A stretch of 64,000 nucleotides of DNA from Pseudomonas sp. HN11 (lineage in GTDB: Bacteria > Pseudomonadota > Gammaproteobacteria > Pseudomonadales > Pseudomonadaceae): positions 5,969,501 to 6,033,500 of the forward strand of contig NZ_CP089985.1 of NCBI RefSeq assembly GCF_021390155.1, written 5' to 3'. This document shows, one piece after another, positions 37,649-46,632 of this stretch. The notes under the pieces are model-generated. The model saw only the letters and a program-made list of their open reading frames with translations, did not search any database and was not told where the DNA came from. The number at the start of each line of letters is the position of its first letter. Within the stretch, counting starts at the first letter, position 1. The translations under genes and the position numbers were made by a program.

Positions 37649-38314
37649 ATGAGCAAAAAGATTGCAGTGATCCTTTCCGGCTGCGGCATGTACGACGGCG
37701 CGGAGATCCACGAAAGCGTGATCACCTTGCTGCGCCTGGACCAGCGCGGCGCTCAGGTCCAATGTTTTGCCCCGAACATCGCGCAGCTGCATGTGATCAA
37801 CCACCTCACCGGCGAAGAGATGCCCGAGTCGCGCAATGTGCTGGTGGAATCGGCCCGCATTGCCCGCGGTGATGTCAAAGACATCCGCGAAGCCAACGCC
37901 GAAGACTTCGACGCGCTGATCGTGCCCGGCGGGTTTGGCGCGGCGAAAAACCTGTCGAACTTTGCCGTGGAAGGCGCCGGCTGCAGCGTCCACCCACAGG
38001 TGCTGGAATTGGCCGAGGCCTTTGCTGAAGCGGGCAAGCCTGTGGGGTTGATCTGCATCTCGCCGGCCTTGGCGGCGAAGATTTACGGCCCGGGCGTGAC
38101 CTGCACCATCGGCAACTGTGCCGACACTGCCGCCGCATTGGACAAGATGGGCGCCACGCACCAGGAGTGCTCGGTGGAGGATATCGTTGAAGACAAGGCG
38201 CGCAAGCTGGTGACCACACCGGCCTATATGCTGGGCAAGAACATCAGCGAGGTCGCTTCGGGGATCAACAAGCTGGTGGACCGGGTGCTGGAGTTGACCC
38301 ACGAAAACGATTAA
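37649..38314 (+). CDS. elbB: ElbB/isoprenoid biosynthesis glyoxalase
   Basis: A 221-residue DJ-1/PfpI-superfamily protein. Motifs are AVILSGCGMYDGAEIHESV near the start, DALIVPGGFGAAKNL, and the nucleophile region PVGLICISPALAAKI. E. coli ElbB has glyoxalase activity with glyoxal. The ATG at 37649 was chosen over one 6 bases earlier because AGGAG lies 8 bases upstream of the chosen start. Its TAA overlaps the yaiI stop by 4 bases (TTAA). Confidence 0.93.
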   Translation: MSKKIAVILSGCGMYDGAEIHESVITLLRLDQRGAQVQCFAPNIAQLHVINHLTGEEMPESRNVLVESARIARGDVKDIREANAEDFDALIVPGGFGAAKNLSNFAVEGAGCSVHPQVLELAEAFAEAGKPVGLICISPALAAKIYGPGVTCTIGNCADTAAALDKMGATHQECSVEDIVEDKARKLVTTPAYMLGKNISEVASGINKLVDRVLELTHEND

Positions 38315-38766
38315 CCGGCTCGCATCAACCGCGTGAGGATGCGGTCCAGGGCATTGGCAAACGCCTGCTTGTCCTTCTCGCCATGAGGCGGTGGACCACC
38401 GCCCATCTGGCCTTGCTCACGCAGATCAGTGAACAGGTTACGCACCGCCAGGCGTTCGCTCATGTTCGCCGGGCTGAATTCCTTGCCCCGTGGGTCGAGG
38501 GCCGTGACGCCCTTTTTCACCAGGCGATCGGCTAACGGCACGTCGCTGCAGATCACCAACTCGCCAGGCACCGCATGCTCTACGAGGTAGTCATCCGCGG
38601 CATCCGGACCGCTGGGCACCACGATCAGCTTCACACAGGAAAAGCTCGGTTTGAGCTGGCTCTGTCCGGCCACCAGCACGACCTCAAACTGACGCTTGAG
38701 GGCGAACTTCACCACCTGATCCTTGGCTGCCCGAGGGCAGGCATCGGCATCGATCCACACTCGCAT
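38311..38766 (-). CDS. yaiI: YaiI/YqxD family protein (UPF0178)
   Basis: A 151-residue PIN-like fold protein. It starts MRVWIDADACPRAAKDQVVKFA with the conserved acidic residues, and later has VPSGPDAADDYLVEHAVPGELVICSDVPLADRLVKKG, diagnostic of UPF0178. A nuclease role is predicted from fold but unproven. Its start lies 1 base past the end of the FTR1 gene, so the two are probably co-transcribed. Its stop overlaps that of elbB. Confidence 0.92.
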   Translation of the reverse strand: MRVWIDADACPRAAKDQVVKFALKRQFEVVLVAGQSQLKPSFSCVKLIVVPSGPDAADDYLVEHAVPGELVICSDVPLADRLVKKGVTALDPRGKEFSPANMSERLAVRNLFTDLREQGQMGGGPPPHGEKDKQAFANALDRILTRLMRAG

Positions 38767-38767
38767 G

Positions 38768-40663
38768 TCAGGCCGCCACTCGGTGCTTCTCAGCCAGGCG
38801 GCTGCGGCCATAGAGCACAACAATCGCCAGGATCGCCACGGCCTGCGCACTCAGCGAGTAGGCATCAGCGTGGATGCCCAGCCAGTCGAAGTCAAAGAAC
38901 GCCACCGGCCGCGTACCGAAGATGCCGGCTTCCTGCAACGCCTTTACGCCATGCCCGGCGAACACCACCGACAGCGCACACAACAACGCTGCGTTGATCC
39001 CGAAAAACAGCGCCAGCGGCAACTTCGCCGAGCCACGCAGGATCACCCACGCCAAGCCCACTAACAGCACCATCGCCGTCGCACCACCCGCCAGCACGGC
39101 GTTGTGCCCGGCCGGGCCGGCTTGCAGCCACAGGGTTTCGTAGAACAGGATCACTTCGAACAGCTCGCGGTACACCGAGAAGAACGCCAGCATCGCAAAG
39201 CCAAAACGCCCGCCCCCGCCCACCAGGCTGCTTTTGATGTAGTCCTGCCAGGCGGCGGCGTGGCGGCGATCATGCATCCACACGCCGAGCCACAGCACCA
39301 TCACGCTGGCGAACAGCGCCGTGCAACCTTCAAGTAACTCGCGCTGGGCGCCGCTCACGTCAATCACATACGCGGCCAGCGCCCAGGTGGCCAAACCCGC
39401 CAACAGCGCCAGGCCCCAACCCACGTTGACGCTACGCACCGCCGACTGCTGGCCGGTGTTGCGCAGGAACGCAAGGATGGCGGCCAGTACCAAGATGGCT
39501 TCCAGGCCTTCGCGCAGCAGGATCAGCAGGCCAGAGATGTAGCTCAGCGACCAACTCAGGCCATCACCGCCCAGCAAGCCGGCGGACTCGGTGAGCTTGC
39601 CTTTGGCAACGTCCAGGCGCTGCTGCACTTGCTCGACCGGCAAGCCGTCCTGCAACGACTGCCGGTAGGCCATCAACGCCTTCTCGGTGTCCTTGCGCAC
39701 ATTGGCGTCGACGTTATCCAGCGAGCTTTCCACCAACTCAAAGCCCTCCAGGTACGCGGCTACCGAAAGGTCGTAGGCCTGTTCGTGATCGCCGTTGCGG
39801 AACGCGGCCAGGCTCTTGTCCAGGGTGGTGGCGGTGTAGTCGAGCAACTGCGCCGGCCCACGCTTGACCTGCGGCGGCTGCGCACGCTGGGCACGGAAGG
39901 TTGCGGCCGCCGCCGGGCCATTGGCGGCGAACACCTCATTGGGGGTCTGGCGGGCCAGGTCTGCAAGGTTGAACGGTTGCTCGCTTTTTGCAGCAGCAGG
40001 GTCGACGGTGAAACTGGCGATGTAAGTGGCCAGGTCCCAGCGCTGACGATCATCCAGTTGATCGGCGAAAGAAGGCATGTCGGTGCCTTCGACACCCAGG
40101 CCGAGCGTGTTGTAGATCGCATAGAGGCTCAGACGGTCCAAACGCACCGCGTCACGCAGATTGGCCGGTGGTGGTGTCATGCCTACGCTGGCCGGGCCAT
40201 CCCCCGCGCCTGTGGTGCCGTGGCACACCGAGCAATGCTGGGCATAGAGCGGCGCGCCACGCGTGGGATCAGGGGTGATCGCCGGAGCTTGGCTGACCTC
40301 ATAGGCCACTGCCAGCTGGGCACCTAACTGCCGGGCTTGACGCGCGACTGTCGCGCCGTCCTGATGGGCGGTTACCGCCGCGAGCAGTTCATCGACACCT
40401 TTGACTAACGTCGCACGCTCCGGGCGCTGCGGCAGTTCTGCCACCAGGCCCTGCAGTACACCGAGAAATTCCAGCTGTTCGCGGTATTCAGATTCATCGA
40501 TGACCTTGCCCGCCTCCACCGTCGGAGGGTAGTCGGCGCCAATATAATCCAGCAAATGCAGGGCTTGTGGGGCGCCCTCGGCCGTCGCGGCCAACAGATT
40601 GAAGCTGCACGACATCAACGCCGGCAGTATCAGCCAGGCGAGAAAGCGGTAAGGGGCGGTCAT
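38768..40663 (-). CDS. FTR1 iron permease fused to a cytochrome c domain
   Basis: A 631-residue protein. After a signal peptide, a periplasmic region carries a haem site CSVCH (C144, C147, H148) with a possible distal ligand M196 in GTDMPSF. After about residue 370 comes an FTR1/EfeU-type membrane domain with iron motifs REGLE (384-388) and RELFE (499-503), and six to seven helices. In the yeast Ftr1/Fet3 and E. coli Efe systems, iron is oxidised before entry; a fused cytochrome suggests this protein does that itself. The next gene downstream is yaiI, 1 base away. Confidence 0.92.
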   Translation of the reverse strand: MTAPYRFLAWLILPALMSCSFNLLAATAEGAPQALHLLDYIGADYPPTVEAGKVIDESEYREQLEFLGVLQGLVAELPQRPERATLVKGVDELLAAVTAHQDGATVARQARQLGAQLAVAYEVSQAPAITPDPTRGAPLYAQHCSVCHGTTGAGDGPASVGMTPPPANLRDAVRLDRLSLYAIYNTLGLGVEGTDMPSFADQLDDRQRWDLATYIASFTVDPAAAKSEQPFNLADLARQTPNEVFAANGPAAAATFRAQRAQPPQVKRGPAQLLDYTATTLDKSLAAFRNGDHEQAYDLSVAAYLEGFELVESSLDNVDANVRKDTEKALMAYRQSLQDGLPVEQVQQRLDVAKGKLTESAGLLGGDGLSWSLSYISGLLILLREGLEAILVLAAILAFLRNTGQQSAVRSVNVGWGLALLAGLATWALAAYVIDVSGAQRELLEGCTALFASVMVLWLGVWMHDRRHAAAWQDYIKSSLVGGGGRFGFAMLAFFSVYRELFEVILFYETLWLQAGPAGHNAVLAGGATAMVLLVGLAWVILRGSAKLPLALFFGINAALLCALSVVFAGHGVKALQEAGIFGTRPVAFFDFDWLGIHADAYSLSAQAVAILAIVVLYGRSRLAEKHRVAA

Positions 40664-40739
40664 GAATGAATCTCAGATGGAAATACGAAGTAACACTATT
40701 GTTCAGCTTAAAAGGCTAGGACTCAAGGTGTTATTCAAT

Positions 40740-40784
40740 ATCGTCATAGAACCCATGTGGGAGTCGTCGCACCGCCCTCCCACA
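40740..40784. repeat. REP-like inverted repeat
   Basis: ATGTGGGAGTCGTCGC ... GCCCTCCCACA is a single degenerate REP hairpin in the 141-base gap between the FTR1 gene and the LysE-family gene. Such single copies are common in fluorescent pseudomonads. Confidence 0.5.
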
Positions 40785-40804
40785 CCCTGATCCGGTTTCT
40801 TCAC

Positions 40805-41437
40805 TTACGCCGTAGCGCGATGCAGGCTGGCCAGGAAACCTGCGGCACCAACAAATAAGCCTGCAAAAGTGCGGTTTACGCGTTTTTGCTGTTGTGGCGT
40901 ACGCAACAGGCGCAACACCTTCGAGGCAAGCCCCGTATACCCCGCCATCACGACCATATCGACGCAGATCATCGTCGCACCGAGGATCAGGTACTGGATC
41001 AGCAGCGGCGCCTGCGGGTTCACGAACTGCGGCAGCACCGCCAGCATGAACACCAAGGCTTTGGGGTTGCTGGCATTGACCAGAAAGCCGCGGAACATCA
41101 TCGCCATCGGCTTGCCGATCGGGCGCACGGCCGCTTCATCGGTCATGTCCATGGGCAATGCGCGCCATTGCTTGATGGCCAAGTAGACCAGGTACGCCAC
41201 GCCAAACCATTTGATCGCATAGAACGCGGTGGACGATGTCGCCAGGATTGCACCCAGGCCGCAAGCGACGACAGCAATCTGCATCGCAAGGCCCAGCTGC
41301 AGGCCAATGGCGTTCCAGTAACCTCGTAGGAAACCGTATTGCAGGCCGCTGGACATCGAGGCGATGGCGCCGGCGCCAGGGGAAAGGGAGATGATCCAAC
41401 TGGCCAGGAAAAAGGCCAGCCACGTATCGAGTGCCAT
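40805..41437 (-). CDS. LysE/RhtB-family amino-acid exporter
   Basis: A 210-residue inner-membrane protein. It opens MALDTWLAFFLASWIISLSPGAGAIASMSSGLQYG, the family's classical SPGP-like segment (here SPGAG), and has about six hydrophobic helices including a central WFGVAYLVYLAIKQWR. These export lysine, homoserine or threonine and related compounds. The start at 41437 has GAGGTGT 7 bases upstream; a longer in-frame start adds 18 weak residues. Substrate unknown. Confidence 0.9.
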   Translation of the reverse strand: MALDTWLAFFLASWIISLSPGAGAIASMSSGLQYGFLRGYWNAIGLQLGLAMQIAVVACGLGAILATSSTAFYAIKWFGVAYLVYLAIKQWRALPMDMTDEAAVRPIGKPMAMMFRGFLVNASNPKALVFMLAVLPQFVNPQAPLLIQYLILGATMICVDMVVMAGYTGLASKVLRLLRTPQQQKRVNRTFAGLFVGAAGFLASLHRATA

Positions 41438-41524
41438 TACACACCTCAGGAGGGAGTTTGCGTTGTACCTTAAGCTAACTCCGCCGACCAAAGGATGGCT
41501 ATAAATTTTTACAAGATGTGAATG

Positions 41525-42097
41525 CTAGCGATCGCCAGGAAACACATGGGTGCCAGGCCAACGCCGCACCGAGCGCTGGAAGAACAAGCTATTGGGTACT
41601 TGCACCATTGCGCTGTCGGTACCGGCTTCGGCCACTTCGACCAACGTGGTGTAGAGCAGATTGATCGCCACGACCCGGCCCTTCACCCCGGGCTTGTCAA
41701 CGGTATCCACCAGCTCGACGATATCACCCAGGCGAAACGGTCCAACGGTAAAAATCAGAATCGCGCACAGCAGGTTGGACAGCACCGACCACATGGCGAA
41801 GAACGCCACGGCAGCGACCGCGACAAACCCTGACAACGCCGTCCACAACACGGTGGCGGACACACCCAGGCGCCCCAGTACAAAAATCAGCGCACTGCCC
41901 ATGATCAGCCAGCGCAAACCACCGCGCAGCGGCATCAGCAACTGCGGCGGAAACGGATAGCGCTCACCCAGGCGGGTCAGGCCTTTGGCGACAAAACGCT
42001 GGGCCAGGTAACCGGCCAGCAGGATCAGCAGGATTTGCACGCCGACCCAGACAGGCTCGACCCACTGCGTCGGTATCGGCAGTTGCAACGCTTCCAT
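41525..42097 (-). CDS. Small mechanosensitive (MscS-like) channel protein
   Basis: A 190-residue membrane protein. Three hydrophobic segments are followed by the pore-lining-helix region VSATVLWTALSGFVAVAAVAFFAMWSVLSNLLCAILIF and the start of the beta domain (FRLGDIVELVDT ... GRVVAINLLYTTL). It lacks the larger C-terminal cage domain of E. coli MscS (286 residues), so it is a short form. Its ATG overlaps the yheS stop by one base (TGATG), a coupling also seen as separate from gene function. Confidence 0.85.
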   Translation of the reverse strand: MEALQLPIPTQWVEPVWVGVQILLILLAGYLAQRFVAKGLTRLGERYPFPPQLLMPLRGGLRWLIMGSALIFVLGRLGVSATVLWTALSGFVAVAAVAFFAMWSVLSNLLCAILIFTVGPFRLGDIVELVDTVDKPGVKGRVVAINLLYTTLVEVAEAGTDSAMVQVPNSLFFQRSVRRWPGTHVFPGDR

Positions 42098-44007
42098 CAG
42101 GACAGCGCCTCCAGCTCCGCTTGCAGGGTCTCGAGCAGTTCGAGGGCCTCCATCCAGGTTTCCTCCAATTGCCCTTCGCGCACCTTGAGCTTGGCCTGCT
42201 CAGCCAGCAGGTCGCGTAACTCGTCCTTACGGGCAGCCTCGTAAACGGCGCTGTCGCCCAGGCTGCTTTCGATCTTGGCCAGGCGCTCATGCACCTTGCC
42301 CAACTCGGCTTCCAACTTGTCAGCCTCACGCTTGTGCGGTGCCAGTTGCTGACGCAATGCGGCGGCGGCCTGGCGCTGGGCTTTCTTGTCAGTCTTGTCC
42401 GGGTTGACCGGGGTGTTACTGACAGGTGCATTGCGCAGACGGTAATCCGTCAGCCAGCGCGCGTAGTCGTCCAGGTCGCCGTCGAAATCCTCGACTTTGC
42501 CATCCGCTACCAGCAGGAAGTTATCGGTGGTGCTCTTGAGCAAATGGCGATCGTGAGACACCACCAATACCGCACCGCTGAACTCCTGCAGGGCCATGGT
42601 CAGCGCCAGGCGCATTTCCAGGTCCAGGTGGTTGGTCGGTTCATCGAGCAGCAGCAGGTTCGGACGGTCCCAGGCGATCAACGCCAGGGCCAGGCGGGCT
42701 TTTTCGCCGCCGGAGAAATTCAGCACCGGCTCATCGATGCGCGCGCCACGGAAGTCGAAACCGCCAAGAAAATCACGCAGCGTCTGCTCGCGCTCGGTCG
42801 GCGCCAGGCGCTGCAAGTGCAGCAATGGGCTGGCCTTGGAGTCGAGGGAGTCCAACTGGTGCTGGGCGAAGTAACCCACCACCGTATTCTCGCCACGGGT
42901 CAGGTGGCCGGACAGGGGCGAAAGCTCCCCGGACAGGTTCTTGATCAACGTCGACTTGCCCGCACCATTAGGGCCGAGCAAACCAATGCGTGCGCCCGGC
43001 GTGAGTTGCAACTTCACTTTTTCCAGGATGGTTTTGTCGCCATAACCCAGGCGTGCATCGGAAAGATCCAGCAACGGGCTGGAGATCTTCACCGACTCGC
43101 GGAACACGAAGTCGAACGGCGAATCGACGTGGGCCGCCGACAGTTCTTCCATGCGCTCCAAGGCCTTGATCCGGCTCTGGGCCTGGCGGGCCTTGGTGGC
43201 CTGGGCCTTGAAGCGGGCGATGTAGCTTTCCATATGCGCACGCTGCGCCTGTTGCTTCTCGAACGCTTGCTGCTGCTGGGCCAGGCGTTCGGCACGGGCA
43301 CGTTCAAACGCGGTGTAGCCGCCACGGTAGAGGGTGATTTTCTTCTGTTCGACGTGGGCGATGTTGTCGACCACGGCGTCAAGGAAATCCCGGTCGTGGG
43401 AAATCAGCAGCAAGGTGCCCTGGTAGCTCTTGAGGAAGTCTTCCAGCCACAGGATCGCATCGAGGTCCAAGTGGTTGGTCGGCTCGTCGAGCAGCAACAG
43501 ATCCGAGGGGCACATCAGCGCCTGGGCCAGGTTAAGACGCATGCGCCAGCCACCGGAGAAGTCGACGACCGGGCGGTCCATCTGTTCGTTGGTGAAGCCA
43601 AGGCCGGCGAGCATCTTGCGGGCACGGGCGTCCGCGGTGTAGCCGTCGGCGCTGTCGAGTTCCGAGTGCAGGCGTGCCTGGGCGGCACCGTCCTGGGCTT
43701 TCTCGGCCTCGGCGAGGTCGTGCTGCACCTGGCGCAGACGCAAGTCGCCATCGAGCACGTAGTCGATCGCGATGCGGTCCAGGGTGTCGATTTCCTGGCG
43801 CATATGGGCGATGCGCCAGTCGGCGGGCAGCAAGCAGTCCCCGGAATCCGGGGTCAGCTCACCCAGCAACAGGGCGAACAATGTGGATTTACCGGCGCCG
43901 TTGGCGCCGATCAGGCCGGCTTTGTGACCGGCGTGCAGGGTCAGCTCGGCGTCTTCGAGAAGACGTTGCGGGCCACGCTGTAATGTTAGGCTTTGAAGTC
44001 GGATCAT
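42097..44007 (-). CDS. yheS: ABC-F ATPase YheS
   Basis: A 636-residue ABC-F protein with two ATPase domains and no membrane part. The first has Walker A GANGAGKS and signature FSGGWRMRLNLAQAL; the second has Walker A GPNGAGKS and signature FSGGEKARLALALIAW. Between them lies the P-site-interacting helix pair. A C-terminal coiled coil follows. ABC-F proteins act at the ribosome; YheS relatives help relieve stalled translation. The mscS-like gene follows with a one-base overlap. Confidence 0.93.
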   Translation of the reverse strand: MIRLQSLTLQRGPQRLLEDAELTLHAGHKAGLIGANGAGKSTLFALLLGELTPDSGDCLLPADWRIAHMRQEIDTLDRIAIDYVLDGDLRLRQVQHDLAEAEKAQDGAAQARLHSELDSADGYTADARARKMLAGLGFTNEQMDRPVVDFSGGWRMRLNLAQALMCPSDLLLLDEPTNHLDLDAILWLEDFLKSYQGTLLLISHDRDFLDAVVDNIAHVEQKKITLYRGGYTAFERARAERLAQQQQAFEKQQAQRAHMESYIARFKAQATKARQAQSRIKALERMEELSAAHVDSPFDFVFRESVKISSPLLDLSDARLGYGDKTILEKVKLQLTPGARIGLLGPNGAGKSTLIKNLSGELSPLSGHLTRGENTVVGYFAQHQLDSLDSKASPLLHLQRLAPTEREQTLRDFLGGFDFRGARIDEPVLNFSGGEKARLALALIAWDRPNLLLLDEPTNHLDLEMRLALTMALQEFSGAVLVVSHDRHLLKSTTDNFLLVADGKVEDFDGDLDDYARWLTDYRLRNAPVSNTPVNPDKTDKKAQRQAAAALRQQLAPHKREADKLEAELGKVHERLAKIESSLGDSAVYEAARKDELRDLLAEQAKLKVREGQLEETWMEALELLETLQAELEALS

Positions 44008-44057
44008 AATGGCGGCGGAGTCTATCAGCTTCGTTGGCCGCTGGCTTGGGTGTGAAT

Positions 44058-44525
44058 ATGTGCGCTGACCTGTGGAGCTTTGCCCTCTCGACTTACGCCC
44101 GCCCAGGGTGCGAAGCCGCTTGCCTGCGTTTGCAGAAGCACGGGGCAGATGTGTGCCTGTTGCTGTGTGGCGCGTGGTTGGAGCAGCGTGCCGTGGCAGT
44201 AACCAACGAGCGCCTGCAAGCGCTTAAACAGCTTGCCAGGCCCTGGCAGACACAGGTGATCGAACCGTTACGGCGGGTACGCACACAATGGCGCGGCATG
44301 GCGCAACAGGATGAAGATCTGGCGGGATTACGCGAGCGGGTCAAGGCTCTGGAGCTGGACGCCGAACGACAGTTGCTGACGCGACTGGAGGCACTGGCAC
44401 AAACGTGGCCGGCTGGCGATGCGATAGACCAGCGACTGTGGCTGGAAGGACTGACGCCTGAGGATGCCGCCAACCTTGACCACGACGCGCTGCAGCAGCT
44501 GCGCGTCGTGGCCACCAGCACTTAG
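44058..44525 (+). CDS. TIGR02444 family protein
   Basis: A 155-residue protein of unknown function. It starts MCADLWSFALSTYARPGCEAACLRLQKHGADVCLLLCGAWL, the recognisable TIGR02444 opening, and continues with helical, arginine- and leucine-rich sequence. The start at 44058 was chosen over TTG and GTG codons further upstream because it begins at the family's conserved region; no strong ribosome site is seen. Its stop overlaps that of algP by four bases (TTAG). No motif suggests catalysis. Confidence 0.75.
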   Translation: MCADLWSFALSTYARPGCEAACLRLQKHGADVCLLLCGAWLEQRAVAVTNERLQALKQLARPWQTQVIEPLRRVRTQWRGMAQQDEDLAGLRERVKALELDAERQLLTRLEALAQTWPAGDAIDQRLWLEGLTPEDAANLDHDALQQLRVVATST

Positions 44526-45709
44526 GAAGCGCTGGTTGGGGTGGTGCTTGGCGCTACCGGAGCAGGGGTGCTGCTGGCCGGTGCAGTCGGAGCGGTGGTT
44601 GCTACCGGGGCGGCGGCAGGCGTTGCTGGCTTGGCCGGTGCTGGTTTCGCAACAGCTGGCTTTGCAGCTGCCGGTTTAACAGCTGGCTTGGCGACCGGTT
44701 TTGCAGCCGCAGGTTTAGCAGCTGGCTTGACGGCCGGTTTCGCAGCAGCAGGTTTAGCGGCTGGCTTGGCGGCTGGTTTTGCAGCAGTGGTTTTAGCCGC
44801 TGGCTTGGCGGCCGGTTTCGCAGCAGCGGTTTTAGCAGCTGGCTTGGCGGCTGATCTTGCAGCAGCGGTTTTAGCAGCTGGCTTGGCGGCTGGTTTTGCA
44901 GCAGTGGTTTTCGCAACTGGCTTGGCGGCTGGCTTCGCAGCGGCGGTTTTAGCAGCTGGCTTGGCGGCCGGTTTCGCAGCGGCGGTTTTAGCGACAGGCT
45001 TGGCAGCTGGTTTTGCAGCAACGGTTTTAGCAGTTGGCTTGGCGGCCGGTTTCGCAGCGGCGGTTTTAGCGACAGGCTTGGCAGCTGGTTTTGCAGCAGC
45101 AGGTTTAGCAGTTGGCTTGACGGTCGGCTTCGCAGCAGCAGTTTTGGCAGCTGGCTTGGCGGCCGGTTTCGCAGCGGCGGTCTTGGCGGCAGGCTTGGCA
45201 GCTGGTTTTTTGGCAGCTGGTTTTGCTGCCGCTTTAGCAGGTGCCTTGGCTGCAACAGCTTTGCTTGCAGGTTTCTTCGCCGCACTTGCTGCAACAGCCT
45301 TTGCAGGCGTACGAGCGCCCAAAACCTTAGCTACAGCCTCCTTCACACGACCAACGCCCTGGGCCAATTTCAGGCTTTCCTGAGCATCTTTTTTGAGTTG
45401 GGAAATGTAGGCGCGGGTTTCAGCCTGGCGATCCTTGAGGGCGTCGAGCAAGTCCTCAAGTTCTTTGACAGCGTCTTTGGCTTTGGCTTGAGCCTTGGCC
45501 TTGCCGGCAGTCGCGGCGTCTTGCAGTTTGGTGCGGGATTTGTGCAGCTTTTCTTGCGCTTTACCGCGTTGTTTTTCCAGCTTGGCGAGCAGTTTTTCTG
45601 CATCGGCCAAGGCTTGGGAACAAGCGCTTTCCAGATGTTCGAGCAAGCTGCCCGAAAGTTGTTGGAGTAAATGCAACGGGGTATTAACAGGCTTCTGTTT
45701 GGCCGACAT
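44522..45709 (-). CDS. algP: AlgP histone-like repeat protein
   Basis: A 395-residue protein. The first 115 residues are helical, with coiled-coil character (AEKLLAKLEKQRGKAQEKLHKSRTKL), then come lysine/alanine/proline repeats resembling histone H1 tails (KPAAKPAAKTAAA). The repeat unit is 13 residues (39 bases), repeated about nine times with variants such as AARSAAKPAA. In P. aeruginosa AlgP influences alginate genes and binds DNA; its repeat number varies. The repeat continues to the stop, so the tail length is unstable by nature. Confidence 0.93.
   Translation of the reverse strand: MSAKQKPVNTPLHLLQQLSGSLLEHLESACSQALADAEKLLAKLEKQRGKAQEKLHKSRTKLQDAATAGKAKAQAKAKDAVKELEDLLDALKDRQAETRAYISQLKKDAQESLKLAQGVGRVKEAVAKVLGARTPAKAVAASAAKKPASKAVAAKAPAKAAAKPAAKKPAAKPAAKTAAAKPAAKPAAKTAAAKPTVKPTAKPAAAKPAAKPVAKTAAAKPAAKPTAKTVAAKPAAKPVAKTAAAKPAAKPAAKTAAAKPAAKPVAKTTAAKPAAKPAAKTAAARSAAKPAAKTAAAKPAAKPAAKTTAAKPAAKPAAKPAAAKPAVKPAAKPAAAKPVAKPAVKPAAAKPAVAKPAPAKPATPAAAPVATTAPTAPASSTPAPVAPSTTPTSAS
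44620..45290. repeat. algP: 39-base tandem repeats within algP
   Basis: The coding sequence of the KPAA/KTAA tail is made of a 39-base unit (13 codons) repeated with small changes, mostly silent or A/V/T swaps. Such tracts expand or contract by slippage and are poorly assembled by short reads. Confidence 0.85.
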
Positions 45710-45901
45710 GGTTTACCTCCTGGCTGACGTGGGTGCGGCTCATACTAGCCCTCTGCTCTTACCGCCGCTAGGGCATGTTGACAGTATCGTTTGCCTTGCG
45801 TTGCACGGTGTGAAAATTCTTATCGATATAACGGAAATACGCGGCACTTTTTACGTCTTCACACTGGCATAATCCGTCGCACTTTCGGCGGGAGGATGCC
45901 T

Positions 45902-46579
45902 ATGTCGCGTTACTTTTTTCTTGTGCTTGGCTTGGCGATTTCAGGGGTGCATGCGAGCGAGCAATCGCCGTCCAAAACACCTGACCAGGCTCAGCACGAT
46001 CTCGCCTACAGCCTGGGCGCCAGCCTCGGCGAACGCTTACGCCAGGAGGTCCCCGACCTGCAGCTCCAGGCGCTGATCGATGGCCTCAAGCAAGCCTATC
46101 AAGGCAAACCTCTGGCGCTGGACAACACGCGCATCGAGCAGATTCTTGCCGAGCACGAAGCGCAGACCGAAGCCGATGTGCAGGCACCTAAAAGCGAAAA
46201 AGCGCTCGCGGCTGAACAACAATTTCTGTCCAAGGAGAAAACCGCAAACGGTGTGCGCGAACTGGCAGACGGAATCCTGCTCACCGAACTCACTCCAGGC
46301 ACGGGTAACATGCCGAAGGCCAGTGACCAGGTTCAGGTGAAATACGTGGGCCGTTTACCCGATGGGACAGTTTTCGATAAGAGCACACAGCCCCAATGGT
46401 TTCGTCTGGACAGCGTGATCAGCGGCTGGCGCAGTGCACTGCAACAGATGCCGGTGGGTGCGAAATGGCGCCTGGTGATTCCATCTGCGCAAGCTTACGG
46501 CGCCGACGGTGCCGGTGAGCTGATCCCGCCCTATACACCGCTGGTGTTCGAGATCGAACTGCTCGGCACCCGACACTGA
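45902..46579 (+). CDS. FKBP-type peptidyl-prolyl isomerase
   Basis: A 225-residue exported isomerase. A signal peptide (YFFLVLGLAISGVHA) is followed by an N-terminal dimerisation region (DLAYSLGASLGERL, FkpA-type) and a C-terminal FKBP domain with VQVKYVGRLPDGTVFDKS and the aromatic substrate pocket LDSVISGWRSALQQMPVGAKWRLVIP. The start at 45902 has GGAGG 6 bases upstream; an in-frame ATG at 45896 is too close to that site. It probably folds periplasmic or outer-membrane proteins. Confidence 0.93.
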   Translation: MSRYFFLVLGLAISGVHASEQSPSKTPDQAQHDLAYSLGASLGERLRQEVPDLQLQALIDGLKQAYQGKPLALDNTRIEQILAEHEAQTEADVQAPKSEKALAAEQQFLSKEKTANGVRELADGILLTELTPGTGNMPKASDQVQVKYVGRLPDGTVFDKSTQPQWFRLDSVISGWRSALQQMPVGAKWRLVIPSAQAYGADGAGELIPPYTPLVFEIELLGTRH

Positions 46580-46582
46580 CCC

Positions 46583-46619
46583 AATAAAAAACGGTGCGCA
46601 ATGCGCACCGTTTTTTATT
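46583..46619. terminator. Bidirectional terminator between FKBP gene and algQ
   Basis: A long perfect palindrome AAAAAACGGTGCGCA / TGCGCACCGTTTTTT in the 53-base gap between the convergent stops. T runs occur on both strands, so it can end both transcripts. Confidence 0.93.
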
Positions 46620-46632
46620 CCGCGACCGAAGA

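Noticed and set aside
42289..43983. 564-codon frame antisense to yheS
   Set aside because: Shadow of the ABC-F gene, with no recognisable domain.
44541..45383. Long plus-strand frame rich in Gly/Ala opposite algP, resembling membrane helices
   Set aside because: It is the exact complement of the algP 39-base repeats; the glycine/alanine-rich reading is a by-product of GC-rich lysine/alanine/proline codons, and no ribosome site or homology supports it.
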